Source: Xenopus tropicalis
Lineage: Eukaryota; Chordata; Amphibia; Anura; Pipidae
Reading direction: 5' to 3'
Length of the DNA stretch: 64,000 bases
NCBI RefSeq assembly: GCF_000004195.4
Contig: NC_030680.2
Location: 1,924,964 to 1,988,963 of the forward strand
A program made the position numbers and the translations under genes. The notes beneath the pieces were generated by a model. That model saw nothing but the letters and a program-made list of their open reading frames with translations. It ran no database searches and was not told the DNA's origin. The first letter of the stretch is position 1. Each line of letters begins with the position of its first letter. Positions 1 through 13,000 of the stretch are shown here, piece after piece.

Positions 1-350
1 GTTCTCTGTTCCTGCAATTGGAGTTGGGAGCAATAAGCACAGTTTCCCAGCACTGAACAAGTCTGTCCCTTTATCCCCATGTCTGATTCCTGTGCCATAT
101 AATGAAGGGAAAATGCCATCATTATCTCTATATGTAAGGTACCAGCAAGGGGCCTGACACAGGGAATCAGCATTCTCATTGGTCACTTCTCTTGCATCTA
201 TAATGAAGTTTTGGGTCGGTAGAATTCTCATTGGTTTGCCTTAGCAGCCGGCACCGGGAATAGGTTACACTGATATTAGCTGCTGTTTCTATGGTGCTTG
301 TGCTTAGAAACCAATGGGCTTTTAATGTACACTAGATAAAGGCCACTTAC
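1..350. other. Intron of the minus-strand Ig gene
   Basis: This stretch lies downstream of the V exon of the minus-strand gene. Any further exons, such as a C1 domain or membrane segment by analogy with the plus-strand paralogue, would lie beyond the left edge. I see no exon or recognisable repeat here. Confidence 0.5.
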
Positions 351-686
351 CTGATACTTCTACAGTGGATCTTCCCTCTGCTTTATCTGCACCAGAGGTA
401 ACAGTGCAGGAATATTCTCCCCCGTCCCTGATCTGGGCCTGTGGTATATAGAGTCCAGCGTTGCCTATTTTAAGCTCCCTGTCCGACAGTTCTGATCCCG
501 GCCTGATGGGGTTGTGGGAGCCTCTGTCATACATATAAACTGGGCCGGATCCCAGGGTCCAATGGACAGAGAGGCGCTGTAGGTCCAGTTCTGCGCTGCT
601 GTATCCAGTGATTGTACATGGGATAAACACATCCTGGTCCCTCAGTACTTTCACTGGCGAGTCGCTCACTTTCACTTCTACTGGGT
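351..686 (-). CDS. Ig V-set exon, minus-strand paralogue (partial gene)
   Basis: This exon encodes one V-set Ig domain of 112 codons, phase 1 at both ends. The acceptor AG is at 687-688 and the donor GTAAGT at 345-350 (minus strand). The B-strand Cys (FIPCTITGY), C-strand Trp (VHWTLGSG) and the F-strand motif GGEYSCTV with its Cys are all present. The VYMYDRG segment resembles B7/butyrophilin-type V domains. The first 63 or so residues match the plus-strand V exon at 11242-11574 with a single visible difference (V for G after RDQD). The last third, covering strands E to G, is strongly diverged. It is joined in phase to the signal-peptide exon at 2445-2520. The rest of the gene is outside the window, so whether it carries the lectin and pore modules is unknown. 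The domain call is strong; a specific orthologue is not claimed. Confidence 0.88.
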
Positions 687-712
687 CTGAGGTGTAAAAA
701 AAAAAGAAAAGC

Positions 713-1217
713 TTAAAGGGAAACTAAAGCCTAAAAAAGAATATGGCTAGAAATGTTTAGCTGTGGGGTTTGAGCCCCTGTACCAGCCCAACGGCACCAA
801 AGCTCTATAGAAATAAAGCACCATGCCCCTGAAGATGCCCACAGTAGCTCTCCATCTTTTGCCCAACTACTGCACATGCCCAGTCTGCTCTTGGCTGATG
901 TCACTGAGCTTAGGGAGCGACTCACAATATTCTTCTTTCCCCTGCCTGCTTGCTCTAGTCTCTGCCTGTTCCCTACATGCATACAGGCCAACCAATCACA
1001 GTCCTGTCTGGCACTTTGAGCTTGGGGCGAGACTTTAGCTGAATCCTTATTGTGTGACTTTTCTTTCCCCCTTGTAATGACCCCAAATGCTTGCTTATAC
1101 AAACAGCCCCCCCGGGAATACATTCCCCCATTACAAAGGTCTCTCTGTATATAATATACTGATTTACATATGCACCTTATAGTCTCCCCAATGTACAGAG
1201 CATTATTGGCTTTAGTT
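713..1217. mobile_element. T2-type MITE in intron 1 of the minus-strand gene
   Basis: The left end reads TTAAAGGGAAACTAAAGCC, which fits the TTAAAGGRR terminus of T2-type (TTAA-target) MITEs known from Xenopus. The inverted counterpart GGCTTTAGTT occurs at 1208-1217, after which the outer part of the right terminal repeat is lost or mutated. The interior has no coding potential. A stretch near 935-1010 resembles the unit of the 71-bp array at 20.6-23.6 kb (CTCTAGTCTCTGCCT, ACCAATCACAG). Confidence 0.6.
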
Positions 1218-1438
1218 GTGCGGATATAAACCAATCACTTCTGTCACAGTGTTTATGAAGCAGTTGCATGGGGGTGTGTGTGCATTACACACGGGGAGAG
1301 GCCAAACTGTGCCAGTAGGTGTATAGGCAGAACAACATGTACAGGGGAACCTCTGCACAAACACTATGTTCCTTCCCAGGATGCAAAGTGACTGACACTG
1401 AGCTCAGAGTTTGTGTCTCACTATTATAAACAGGCTGT

Positions 1439-1590
1439 GTATGGCACCCCCAGTCTGTATGGCACCCCCAGTCTGCATGGCGCCCCCCGTCTGCGTGGCG
1501 CCCCCCGTCTGCGTGGCGCCCCCCGTCTGCGGGGCGCCCCCCGTCTGCGGGGCGCCCCCCGTCTGTGTGGCGCCCCCAGTCTGCTCAGCA
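1439..1590. repeat. 18-bp GC-rich minisatellite
   Basis: About eight tandem copies of an 18-bp unit, consensus GTCTGCGTGGCGCCCCCC with variants. The unit length is a multiple of three, so open frames across it are artefacts. It lies in intron 1 of the minus-strand gene. Confidence 0.9.
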
Positions 1591-1636
1591 AAGTGTTTTA
1601 AACACTTTCAACCAAGTCACCTATTGCCCAAAGGAA

Positions 1637-1748
1637 CTTGATCATGATAGATCTGGAAAGCTAAGCAGGGCTTGCCCTGGTCAGTGCTTGGAAGGGAGAC
1701 CACTGGGTACTCTTTGAATTTGGTCATGGCCCTTTTGACTTTAGCTTG
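1637..1748 (+). repeat. 5S rRNA-derived element
   Basis: Positions 1637-1710 match the 3' two thirds of 5S rRNA, including the internal control region. AGCTAAGCAGGG (box A) is followed by CCTGGTCAGTGCTTGGAAGG and GGGAGACC (box C). Similarity to a second copy at 33761 continues about 40 bp past the 5S homology (TTTGACTTTAGCTT). This is therefore a dispersed 5S-headed element, SINE-like, rather than a 5S gene. The 5' third of 5S is missing. Confidence 0.75.
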
Positions 1749-1764
1749 CTGCCTTTCTCATCTA

Positions 1765-2390
1765 CTTACCTACAGTACTGTCACTCACTCACCCAACCAC
1801 CCACCTACCTACCTACCTACAATTCTGCGACTTACCTACCTACGATACTGCCACTCACCTACCTACCCACCTACCTACGGTACTGCCACTCACTCATCTA
1901 CCTACCTGCCTTCGATACTGCGACTTACCTACCTACGATACTGCCACTCACCTACCTACCCATCTACCCACCTACCTACGGTACTGCCACTCACTCACCT
2001 ACCTACCTATGGTACTGCCACTCACCTACCTACCCACCCACCTACCGACCCACCTATTTACGGTACTGCCACTAACTCACCTACCTACCTTCGACACTGC
2101 GACTTACCTACCTATGATACTGCCACTCACCTACCTACAGTACTGCCACTCACTTACCCACCTACCTACCCACCTACCTACCCACCTACCTACGGTACTG
2201 CCACTCACCTACCTACCTACCTACCTTCAACACTGCGACTTACCTACCTATGATACTGCCACTCACCTACCTACCTACAATACTGCCACTCACCTACCCA
2301 CCTACCTACGGTACTGCCACTCACTCATCTACCTACCTTCGATACTACGACTTACCTACGGTATTGCCACTCAACTGCCTACAACATACA
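1765..2390. repeat. ACCT-rich compound array
   Basis: Tandem CTAC/CTACC tetranucleotide blocks alternate with GGTACTGCCACTCAC-type phrases, giving irregular units of about 30-45 bp. It lies in intron 1 of the minus-strand gene. Open frames across it are low-complexity artefacts. Confidence 0.9.
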
Positions 2391-2444
2391 TAATCAATTT
2401 CAAATCCAACCCATGATACCTGTTTCTTATAGAATTGTACTTAC

Positions 2445-2520
2445 CAGTTCCTGGCAGTGAGACAGAGACCAGCAGAAAGCAGAACAGGACGGGGGGATTC
2501 AGGCCGATTCCCAGATCCAT
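2445..2520 (-). CDS. Signal-peptide exon of the minus-strand Ig gene
   Basis: The ATG is at 2518-2520 (minus). The exon encodes 25 residues plus one base, and ends at a GTAAGT donor (2439-2444) in phase 1, matching the V exon at 351-686. The peptide has a hydrophobic core (VLFCFLLVSVSL) and a small-residue end (PGTG), as in a cleavable signal peptide. It is nearly the same as the plus-strand signal exon at 9922-10018 but has a shorter N-terminus (MDL instead of MGPPGIQEKL). The 5' flank holds three tandem AGCACTG repeats. No TATA box was identified. Confidence 0.85.
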
Positions 2521-3773
2521 CGGGTGTCAGTGCTCAGTGCTCAGTGCTCTCCCCAATCCATTCCATTCCAGGAGTTGGAGGAACAAGTTATACAAATGAG
2601 ACACCAGGAATTCTACAGGATAAACACCTCCTCCCATAGTGTATCCACCCTGCCGGAATTCATTATCTTTTGCAACGTCTGGGTGCTGCTTTTCTGTATC
2701 TCTTGTATAAACAGAGGCTTGTGAAAATTTTTGGCAGTAGAATTTTCATTGGTGAATTTTCTTGCATCTATAATTATGTTTTTCGGCAATTTCTATAGCA
2801 ACACTAGGGGGCGCCGTGGGACGGCGTTGTGGTTAAAAGACGCCAGTAGTGTTGCTATTTCACCTCTATAAAATCTGACACAGCTACAAATCTGTATTAA
2901 AATCGCCTTGAGTGAAATGTATATTTATTTCCCAAGAGCCAAGAAATATATTGGGAATAAAAAAGCAGCATCTTTGTGGGGTTTGGATGTAGAATGAGAT
3001 TCTGTCAATTTATTTTGATTACTTGTATCTTCGCTCTTAATGTTGTTCTTTTCATTTTGTTAATTAATAAATGATTGTTGAAACCTTATCTCGCCCTTTA
3101 CTGCAGTTTTGTGCCGCTTTATGGTCGCTTAGATCATGTGATCGGCTTCTTCGTTAACTTCTCGCTCCCCGGATGTAACAATAACCCTGAGATGCAGCTG
3201 AGAGGGTGAAAAATGTTAAATTAAATTTAAATACATGATTGTTATATAACGACATTCCATTGGGAGTGTAATTGTAGGGAGTGCTCCATTAATTGCTTCC
3301 CCGGTTCCACCGATCCCTCTATTCTCTGCCTTTCTGGAAAAGCAACACGTCGGCCACATACCGTATAAATAGGGCACCGCTCTGTTAGAGAGCAGAGAAT
3401 CCCTTGGGAAATATTGGCATACGATGGGGCAAGGTTTGCACCCACACTGGCGCCCTAAATCTGGCAAAAGTACCGATCGTGGAATCTAAAGTGGATCTCA
3501 GTCAGAACAAATTCAAGCAAATCAAATTCGAGTACATACGGCCGGTGCCACTTTTCTTTCCCTACTTTTTTTCCCATCTGTGGCTTTTGGTACCTCTCCA
3601 GCTTATAGGGCCCCCACTAAAGCCCCCTCTTGTGTCCCTTCCCCAACCCAATGGCCTAGGGGTGCCACCAGTCCAGTTTTGGCCCAGACAGTCTGGCTTT
3701 CAGTAGGGCTGTACGGGTCAAAACTACCTGCCCAGTTTTCCCAATTTGGAAAACCAAGGATTTGCCCCGCCCC
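2521..3773. other. Left part of the divergent intergenic region
   Basis: No convincing exon is visible. It contains a small foldback: ATAGCAACACTA at 2795-2806 and its inverse complement at 2847-2858, separated by 40 bp. The rest is ordinary AT-rich non-coding sequence. Any promoter of the minus-strand gene should lie near 2521-2700, but no diagnostic core element is seen. Confidence 0.5.
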
Positions 3774-4760
3774 TATGATGGCCCACCCCATGTGACATCA
3801 CACCCCGCCCCTGTGATGGCCTACCCCATGTGACATCACACCCCGCCCCTGTAATGGCCCACCCCATGTGACATCACACCCCGCCCCTGTGATGGCCCAC
3901 CCCATGTGGCATCACATCCCGCCCCTGTGATGGCCCACCCCATGTGACATCACACCTCGCCCCTGTGATGGCCCACCCCATGTGACATCACACCCCACCC
4001 CTGTGATGGCCCACCCCATGTGACATCACACCCCGCCCCTGTGATGTCACATGCCCAGTTTTCCCAATTTGGAAAACCAAGGATTTGCCCCGTCCCTATG
4101 ATGGCCCACCCCCATGTGACATCACACCCCACCCCTATGATGGCCTACCCCATGTGACATCACACCCCGCCCCTATGATAGCCCACCCCATGTGACATCA
4201 CACCCCGCCCCTGTGATGGCCCACCCCATGTGACATCACACCCCGCCCCTGTGATGGCCCACCTCATGTGACATTACACCCCGCCCCTCTGATTGCCCAC
4301 CCCATGTGACATCACGCCCCGCCCCTATGATTGCCCACCCCATGTGACATCACGCCCCCGCCCCTATGATTGCCCACCCCATGTGACATCACACACCGCC
4401 CCTATGATTGCCCCACCCCATGTGACATCACACCCCGCCCCCTATGATTGCCCACCCCATGTGACATCACGCCCCGCCCCTATGATTGCCCATCCCATGT
4501 GACATCACACCCCGCCCCTATGATTGCCCACCCCATGTGACATCACACCCCGCCCCTATGATTGCCCACCCCATGTGACATCACACCCCGCCCCTATGAT
4601 TGCCCACCCCATGTGACATCACACCCCGCCCCTATGATTGCCCACTCCATGTGACATCACACCCCGCCCCTATGATTGCCCACCCCATGTGACATCACAC
4701 CCCGTCCCTATGATTGCCCACCCAATGTAACATCACACCCCGCCTCTGTGATGGCACGCT
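3774..4760. repeat. 38-bp minisatellite with CRE-like and GC-box motifs
   Basis: About 26 tandem copies of a 38-bp unit. Nearly every unit holds TGTGACATCAC, a near-palindrome one base from a CRE/ATF core, followed by CCCCGCCCC, a GC-box core. The array lies between the two divergent Ig gene starts, 1.3 kb upstream of the minus-strand ATG. A short interruption near 4050-4085 repeats a flank segment (CCCAATTTGGAAAACC) also found at 3739. Confidence 0.92.
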
Positions 4761-7065
4761 CCACCTACAACCCTGCAACGGCCCCAGTGATGACCGTAAC
4801 TGCACCCATGTCATCATCACGAGTCGGCTGTTGGGGTATTAAACTGCCCTACAGCTGCCCCCTTTTTCTCTGCTTCTCATTGATATTAGTGGAACCTTCC
4901 TGCTGCTAGCTGCCCCAGTGCCAGTGAGATCTGCCCCACCTGCCCCCAGGTAACACATTTGCACCCATTACACAAACACAATGCACACTAATTGCACATT
5001 TTTACCCAATTTTACCTTTTTTTGCATTTTTCCCACTTATATAGATTGTAAGCTCTACGGGACAGGAACCTCCATCCTCTTGTGTCTTTGACTCTTAACT
5101 TATTGCAATGACATACTTATTGATTTTCAAGATAATTTGCTGATCATATGAAAATTCAGATAATTTATTTATTTCTCGAAAAATTTCTGGTGAAAGTTTC
5201 CCCCAAAATTTTGAGAATATTGGCAGAAATATTGCCGGAGAGTTTTTTTTAATGGACATTTATTTCCTTCAACAGCTGAGTAAGGTTTAGTTGAGCCGCA
5301 GGGTTTAGTTCCCCTTTAATTACTGTACCTATGTATGATACCCAACACCAACTCTTATGTTTTACACCAGTCCCATCTGGGTAAAAGAGCTCCTGGCAGT
5401 TGCCCTTCCCCAGGCTGTCAGGCATGTTAAAGTAGAAAGACAGAGAAGCCTCTGTATAAACAATCCCCCCCTCCGGCAGAGAGAGACAAATGAGTAGAAA
5501 CAGGTGATGTTGGGGGGCTGTAACATGGTTCTTGTTTCTCCCCCAGATTTGGGGGGTCCCATCCCTCTGAACTTTCAGTTTGGAGCGGGGCTGTTATCTG
5601 CCCCAGGCACAGCCCTATATAAAACGACATAGTGGGTTCTGTATATGGGATCCAATCTAGCAGGGCTGCAGGCTGGTTCCGTTGCACAGGGGGTCCTATA
5701 GTGCGGCACCTCCTGTATAATCTATAATCCTTCCCTAATACACACAGAGAGAGGCAGGTTTCTTTGTGGGTAAGACATTCTGTAACTAAAAATTAAAGCA
5801 GAAATTGACCCATTTTCTCTTGCACTTTCATTTATTTAAAGGGATATCGACCCATAAGGTTCTGCCTGTTGCTGTCCGTCTGTCCCTTTTTTACTCCTCA
5901 CTCAGATTAAACAATGTTGTTGATCTCCTTCAGCACAAACAGTTCCGCTAATCAGCTGCTTCCGATACATTGTTTCAGGAGTCAGAACCACCAGTGAGGG
6001 AATATATAAATGACTATAAAGCAGTTACAGCCCTATAGAAAGGAGGGTCCGTGCTGCTGTAGTTGCCCCCAGTATCCCCCCCATCTCTCTATTTGCCCTG
6101 GCACTGCCCATGCTCAGTTTGCTCTGTGTATCAGATTCCTGAGTTTAGGGACCGACTGACAATATCCTGAAAGCAAATGATCATTTGTTCAAGTAATATC
6201 TAATCAGATAAACAGGGGGTTCCTATTTCATTCAATGGGACAATGTTGCTCAAGTGGAGTCGGTTTAGAAGCAATTACAGGGCTCTGCGCCCCGGTGCTG
6301 ACTGCAATGATATCTATGCGGCCATGCAATGCACACAATTAACATTCTAAACTGTCAGTAAAATACAATATTTCAGTATCATTACAGCAGTGGTTTAATT
6401 GGAATTTAATATTTCCGCATCAATCTAAAGGGTTAATGTGATCTGCTTTTCCAGCAATTCCTAAATTAAATAATAACAACCAGTTACTGACAGAAAAGGA
6501 ACCTTTCCATGTAGAGACACCGCGCTAAACCTGTTGCGCTTCCAGTATGTACTTGATTATACGTATACAGAGTGCCCTCTTCTGTTTGCCCCATTTGCCC
6601 CAGGCAGTCGCCAAAGCTCCCATACAGCACAGGCCCAGTCTCTGCCCCCATGATGCCCCGAGTATGGGGAGAGCAGATCACTCAGGGACACATATAGAAA
6701 ATCCAGGCAGCAGGGCTCAACACAGTTTAATTAAAACACAATCAAAACCCTGCAACATGTATGTATTAGACGTGTCCCTGAATTTTCCAGTGCTCTGCTC
6801 ACCCTGCCCTAGTATTCAGGGAGGAGGGGGCACAAATATTCAGTCCTGAACCCATTGTGCCCCCACTGATACCCATTGTGCCCCCACTGATACCCACTGG
6901 GGCTGCAGCTCTCTGACTCCGACAGGTAGGGAATCCCAGTGAGAAACACCTGAGGGGGCGGGGCCTGAGAGTGGAACAGGAAGTGGCAGTCGCTGTGTGA
7001 GGTGAGAGAAGGAACCAGTTCTGTGTTATTGTGTAAAACTTTACTTAATAATAAACACCCCCTGA
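4761..7065. other. Intergenic, with repeat fragments
   Basis: No gene is supported. A stretch at 5042-5075 (ATTGTAAGCTCTACGGGACA) resembles the common vertebrate L2/MIR-type 3' tail. A T2-type terminus, GGGTTTAGTTCCCCTTTAA, ends at 5319. Another possible T2 start, TTAAAGGGATA, is at 5836. Sequence at 6090-6160 resembles the MITE interior at 860-930. A minus-strand open frame at 5427-5687 has no recognisable domain. Confidence 0.4.
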
Positions 7066-8072
7066 CACACACACACACACATATACTGTATATATATATT
7101 CACACTCACTCACACACACACATATACTGTATATATATATATATTCACACTCACACACACACACATATACTGTATATATATGTATATTCACACTCACACA
7201 CACACACACACACATATACTGTATATATATATATATTCACACTCACACACACATATACTGTATATATATATTCACACTCACACACTCACACACACACACA
7301 TATACTGTATATATATATATTCACACTCACACACACACACACACATATACTGTATATATATATATATTCACACTCACACACACACACACACACATATACT
7401 GTATATTTATATATTCACACTCACACACTCACACACACACACACACACATATACTGTATATATATATATATTCACACTCACACACACACACATATACTGT
7501 ATATATATATATTCACACTCACACACTCACACACACACACACACATATACTGTATATATATATATATTCACACTCACACACACACACATATACTGTATAT
7601 TTATATATTCACACTCACACACACACACATATACTGTATATATATATATATCACACTCACACACACACACATATACTGTATATATATATATTCACACTCA
7701 CACACTCACACACACACACATATACTGTATATATATATATTCACACTCACACACTCACACACACATATACTGTATATATATATATTCACACTCACACACT
7801 CACACACACACACACATATACTGTATATATATATATATTCACACACACACACACATATACTGTATATATATATATATATTCACACACACACACATATACT
7901 GTATATATATATATTCACACTCACACACTCACACACACACACATATACTGTATATATATATATTCACACTCACACACACACACACACACACACATATACT
8001 GTATATATATATATATTCACACTCACACACACACACATATACTGTATATTTATATATTCACACTCACACACT

Positions 8073-8103
<31 letters not shown>

Positions 8104-9293
8104 TGTATATATATATATATTCACACTCACACACACACACATATACTGTATATATATATATTCACACTCACACACTCACACACACACACACACATATACT
8201 GTATATATATATATATATTCACACTCACACACACACACATATACTGTATATTTATATATTCACACTCACACACACACACATATACTGTATATATATATAT
8301 TCACACTCACACACACACACATATACTGTATATATATATATATTCACACACACACACACATATACTGTATATATATATATATATTCACACACACACACAT
8401 ATACTGTATATATATATATTCACACTCACACACACACACACACATATACTGTATATATATATATTCACACACACACACATATACTGTATATATATATATT
8501 CACACTCACACACACACACACATATACTGTATATATATATATTCACACACACACACATATACTGTATATATATATATTCACACTCACACACACACACACA
8601 TATACTGTATGTATATATATTCACACTCACACACTCACACACACACTCACACACACACACACATATACTGTATATATATATATTCACACTCACACACTCA
8701 CACACACACACATATACTGTATATATATATATTCACACTCACACACACACACACACATATACTGTATATATATATATATTCACACACACACACATATACT
8801 GTATATATATATATTCACACTCACACACACACACACACATATACTGTATATATATATATATTCACACACACACACACATATACTGTATATATATATATTC
8901 ACACACACACACATATACTGTATATATATATATTCACACTCACACACACACACACACATATACTGTATGTATATATATTCACACTCACACACTCACACAC
9001 ACACTCACACACACACACACATATACTGTATATATATATATTCACACTCACACACTCACACACACACACATATACTGTATATATATATATTCACACTCAC
9101 ACACACACACACATATACTGTATGTATATATATTCACACTCACACACTCACACACACACTCACATATACTGTATGTATATATATTCACACTCACACACTC
9201 ACACACACACACACACACACATATACTGTATATATATATATATTCACACTCACACACACACACACATATACTGTATATATATATATTCACACT

Positions 9294-9324
<31 letters not shown>

Positions 9325-9395
9325 TGTATATATATATATTCACACTCACACACTCACACACACACACATATACTGTATATATATATATTCACACT

Positions 9396-9426
<31 letters not shown>

Positions 9427-9576
9427 TGTATATATATATATATTCACACTCACACACTCACACACACACACACACACACTCACACACACACACATATACT
9501 GTATATATATATTCACACTCACTCACACACACATATACTGTATATAATATATATATTCATTCACACTCACACAAAG
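7066..9576. repeat. 2.5-kb CA/TA compound satellite
   Basis: Repeated phrases of the form (CA)n ATATACTGTATATATATAT TCACACTC, with lengths varying through changes in CA and TA number, about 30-60 bp each. The strand-alternating purine-pyrimidine blocks could adopt Z-DNA or cruciform structures. Long open frames across it (up to 890 codons of His/Thr/Tyr/Ile) are artefacts of composition. Confidence 0.95.
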
Positions 9577-9921
9577 CCACCAATTATCTGCCTCACCCTG
9601 GGGCAAACTATGGACCGGACTCAAAGGTGAGAGACTGGGGCAGAAGTGAGTTTGTGGGGAGGGGCAGCAGGTAGAGGAGCTTCACTAGGAGACACCGGGC
9701 CCCAAGGCAACGTCCATTCAGGGCCCTCAGGGCGCAGCCCACAATCTGTTGTTTCTCTCACTGTTCTGTCAGGGCGGATCCATCGCTGCTGAGTCAGTGT
9801 CTCCCTCTCCCTCCGGCTCAGCTCTGTCTCTTCTTCCTCAGCCCCTCGGCCCATTCACTCCTACTGGGTCGGACTGGGGAGAACTGTCTCACTCACTGGG
9901 CCCCTAATGAACTGATGCCTG
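9577..9921 (+). promoter_or_regulatory. Presumed promoter/5'UTR region of the plus-strand gene
   Basis: This 345-bp unique stretch lies immediately upstream of the ATG at 9922 and is GC-rich compared with its left flank. No TATA box or initiator could be assigned. It is assigned by position only, since the array to the left makes it the only unique sequence next to exon 1. Confidence 0.35.
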
Positions 9922-10018
9922 ATGGGGCCCCCAGGGATACAGGAGAAACTGGGAATCGGCCTGAATCCCCCCGTCCTGTTCTGCTTTATACTGGTCTCTG
10001 TCTCACTGCCGGGAACTG
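9922..10018 (+). CDS. Exon 1: signal peptide
   Basis: The ATG at 9922 opens 32 codons plus one base, ending at a GTAAGT donor at 10019. The peptide has a long polar N-region (MGPPGIQEKLGIG), a hydrophobic core (VLFCFILVSVSL) and a PGTG end. This fits an ER signal peptide and closely matches the minus-strand paralogue from LGIG onward. The ATG was chosen because it is in frame and the next downstream ATG lies beyond the hydrophobic core. The exon sends the product to the secretory pathway and leaves phase 1 for the V exon. Confidence 0.85.
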
Positions 10019-13000
10019 GTAAGTACATTCCTATTCCCCCCAGTCTGGGTAACACTGTGCGGCTCTGTATAGTAATACTGAGTATCTAGTGACAGATCTG
10101 CCCCAGCTTTATTGGTTATAGAGAGGCCTGGCCCCTCCCAGTCTGGGGCGGGTAACACTGTGCGGCTCTGTATAGTAATACTGAGTATCTAGTGACAGAT
10201 CTGCCCCAGCTTTATTGGTTATAGAGAGGCCTGGCCCCTCCCAGTCTGGGGCGGGTAACACTGTGCGGCTCTGTATAGTAATACTGAGTATCTAGTGACA
10301 GATCTGCCCCAGCTTTATTGGTTATAGAGAGGCCTGGCCCCTCCCAGTCTGGGGCGGGTAACACTGTGCGGCTCTGTATAGTAATAATGAGTATCTAGTG
10401 ACAGATCTGCCCCAGCTTTATTGGTTATAGAGAGGCCTGGCCCCTCCCAGTCTGGGGTGGGTAACACTGTGCGGCTCTGTATAGTAATACTGAGTATCTA
10501 GTGACAGATCTGCCCCAGCTTTATTGGTTATAGAGAGGCCTGGCCCCTCCCAGTCTGGGGCGGGTAACACTGTGCGGCTCTGTATAGTAATACTGAGTAT
10601 CTAGTGACAGATCTGCCCCAGCTTTATTGGTTATAGAGAGGCCTGGCCCCTCCCAGTCTGGGGCAGGTATTACTGTGCGGCTCTGTATAGTAATACTGAG
10701 TATCTAGTGACAGACCTGCCCCAGCTTTATTGGTTATAGAGAGGCCTGGCCCCTCCCAGTCTGGGGCGGGTAACACTGTGCGGCTCTGTATAGTAGTACT
10801 GAGTATCTAGTGACAGATCTGCCCCAGCTTTATTGGTTATAGAGAGGCCTGGCCCCTCCCAGTCTGGGGCGGGTAACACTGTGCGGCTCTGTATAGTAAT
10901 ACTGAGTATCTAGTGACAGATCTGCCCCAGCTTTATTGGTTATAGAGAGGCCTGGCCCCTCCCAGTCTGGGGCAGGTATTACTGTGCGGCTCTGTATAGT
11001 AATACTGAGTATCTAGTGACAGACCTGCCCCAGCTTTATTGGTTATAGAGAGGCCTGGCCCCTCCCAGTCTGGGGCGGGTAACACTGTGCGGCTCTGTAT
11101 AGTAATACTAAGCATCTAGTGACAGATCTGCCCCAGCTTTATTGGTTATAGAGAGGCCTGGCCCCTCCCAGTCTGGGGCGGGTAACACTGTGCGGCTCTG
11201 TATAGTAATACTGAGTCTCACCTTCGGTTCTTACACCTCAGACCCAGTAGAAGTGAAAGTGAGCGACTCGCCAGTGAAAGTACTGAGGGACCAGGATGGG
11301 TTTATCCCATGTACAATCACTGGATACAGCAGCGCAGAACTGGACCTACAGCGCCTCTCTGTCCATTGGACCCTGGGATCCGGCCCAGTTTATATGTATG
11401 ACAGAGGCTCCCACAACCCCATCAGGCCGGGATCAGAACTAGACATTCGGCTGATTAAAGGCAACGCTGGGCTTTCCCTGGCGCGGGTACAAATCACTGA
11501 TGAGGGAGAATATACCTGCGCTGTTACCTACGATAATGAGCGGGCAGAGGGGAGATCTGCTCTGGAGGTGGCAGGTAAGTGGCCTTTAGTGCAATATAAG
11601 TACAGAGGGTAGCAGCCAATAGAAATACAGGCAGGGACAGTAAGGGTTGGGGCCTGGGAATGTTGCTTTACGGTGCAGTAGCCATGAGCGCTGTATGGAT
11701 AATACACTGATAATTATAACATATAACCATGGGGACGGCTGGCCGAATGACTTATAAAGCATCTTCCCATATTGCTGCTAGTTTGAATTAAGTTACCAGG
11801 CTTCCTGGCCAAAGGTTGGGCACTAAATTGCCCATGCCAAGGCTCTAAACAAAAATGTTACTGAAATGGCACTCAAAAACATTGTCAAAAATACAGTGGG
11901 GCTGACGTGGGCCATACCAAAAGGGAAACCCTGTAATATAACAGAGCTGAAGCTGTCCTGGGTGGGAGATTGGGCCAACACAGAACTGGGGGGTACCAAA
12001 CGCCAACATAGAACTGGTGGGTACCATTGGCCAACACAGAACTGGGGGGTACCAGGGCCAACATAGAACTGGTGGGTACCATTGGCCAACATAGAACTGG
12101 TGGGTACCATTGGCCAACATAGAACTGGTGGGTACCAGCGGCCAACATAGAACTGGTGGGTACCATTGGCCAACATAGAACTGGTGGGTACCATTGGCCA
12201 ACATAGAACTGGTGGGTACCAGCGGCCAACACAGAACTAGTGGGTACCATTGGCCAACATAGAACTGGTGGGTACCAGAGGCCAACATAGAACTGGTGGG
12301 TACCATTGGCCAACATAGAACTGGTGGGTACCATTGGCCAACATAGAACTGGTGGGGACCAGCGGCCAACATAGAACTGGTGGGTACCAGCGGCCAACAT
12401 AGATCTGGTGGGTACCAGCGGCCAACATAGAACTGGTGGGTACCATTGGCCAACATAGAACTGGTGGGTACCATTGGCCAACATAGAACTGGTGGGTACC
12501 AGCGGCCAACACAGAACTAGTGGGTACCATTGGCGAACACAGAACTGGTGGGTACCAGAGGCCAACATAGAACTGGTGGGTACCATTGGCCAACATAGAA
12601 CTGGTGGGTGCCAGCGGCCAACATAGAAATGGTGGGTACCAGCGGCCAACACAGAACTGGTGGGTACCATTGGCCAACACAGAACTGGTGGGTACCAGAG
12701 GCCAACATAGAACTGGTGGGTACCAGCAGCCAACACAAAACTGGTGGGTACCAGAGGCCAACATAGAACTGGTGGGTACCAGTGGCCAACATAGAACTGG
12801 TGGGTACCAGCGGCCAACATAGAACTCGTGGGTACCAGCGGCCAACATAGAACTGGTGGGTACCAGCAGCCAACACAAAACTGGTGGGTACCAGTGGCCA
12901 ACATAAAACTGGTGGGTACCAGTGGCCAACATAGAACTGGTGGGTACCATTGGCCAACATAGAACTGGTGGGTACCAGCGGCCAACATAGAACTGGTGGG

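Noticed and set aside
1637..1710. A functional 5S rRNA gene
   Set aside because: The 5' third is missing, the conserved stem partner is absent, and the tail matches a dispersed element.
5427..5687. A minus-strand 86-codon frame
   Set aside because: No recognisable domain, splice context or paralogue in the window.
7002..9674. An 890-codon plus-strand open frame and an overlapping 816-codon frame
   Set aside because: They consist only of CA/TA microsatellite translation (His-Thr-Tyr-Ile), with no start context or domain.
11242..11574. A rearranging Ig/TCR V segment
   Set aside because: The exon is bounded by ordinary phase-1 splice sites, with no heptamer/nonamer signal or J motif.
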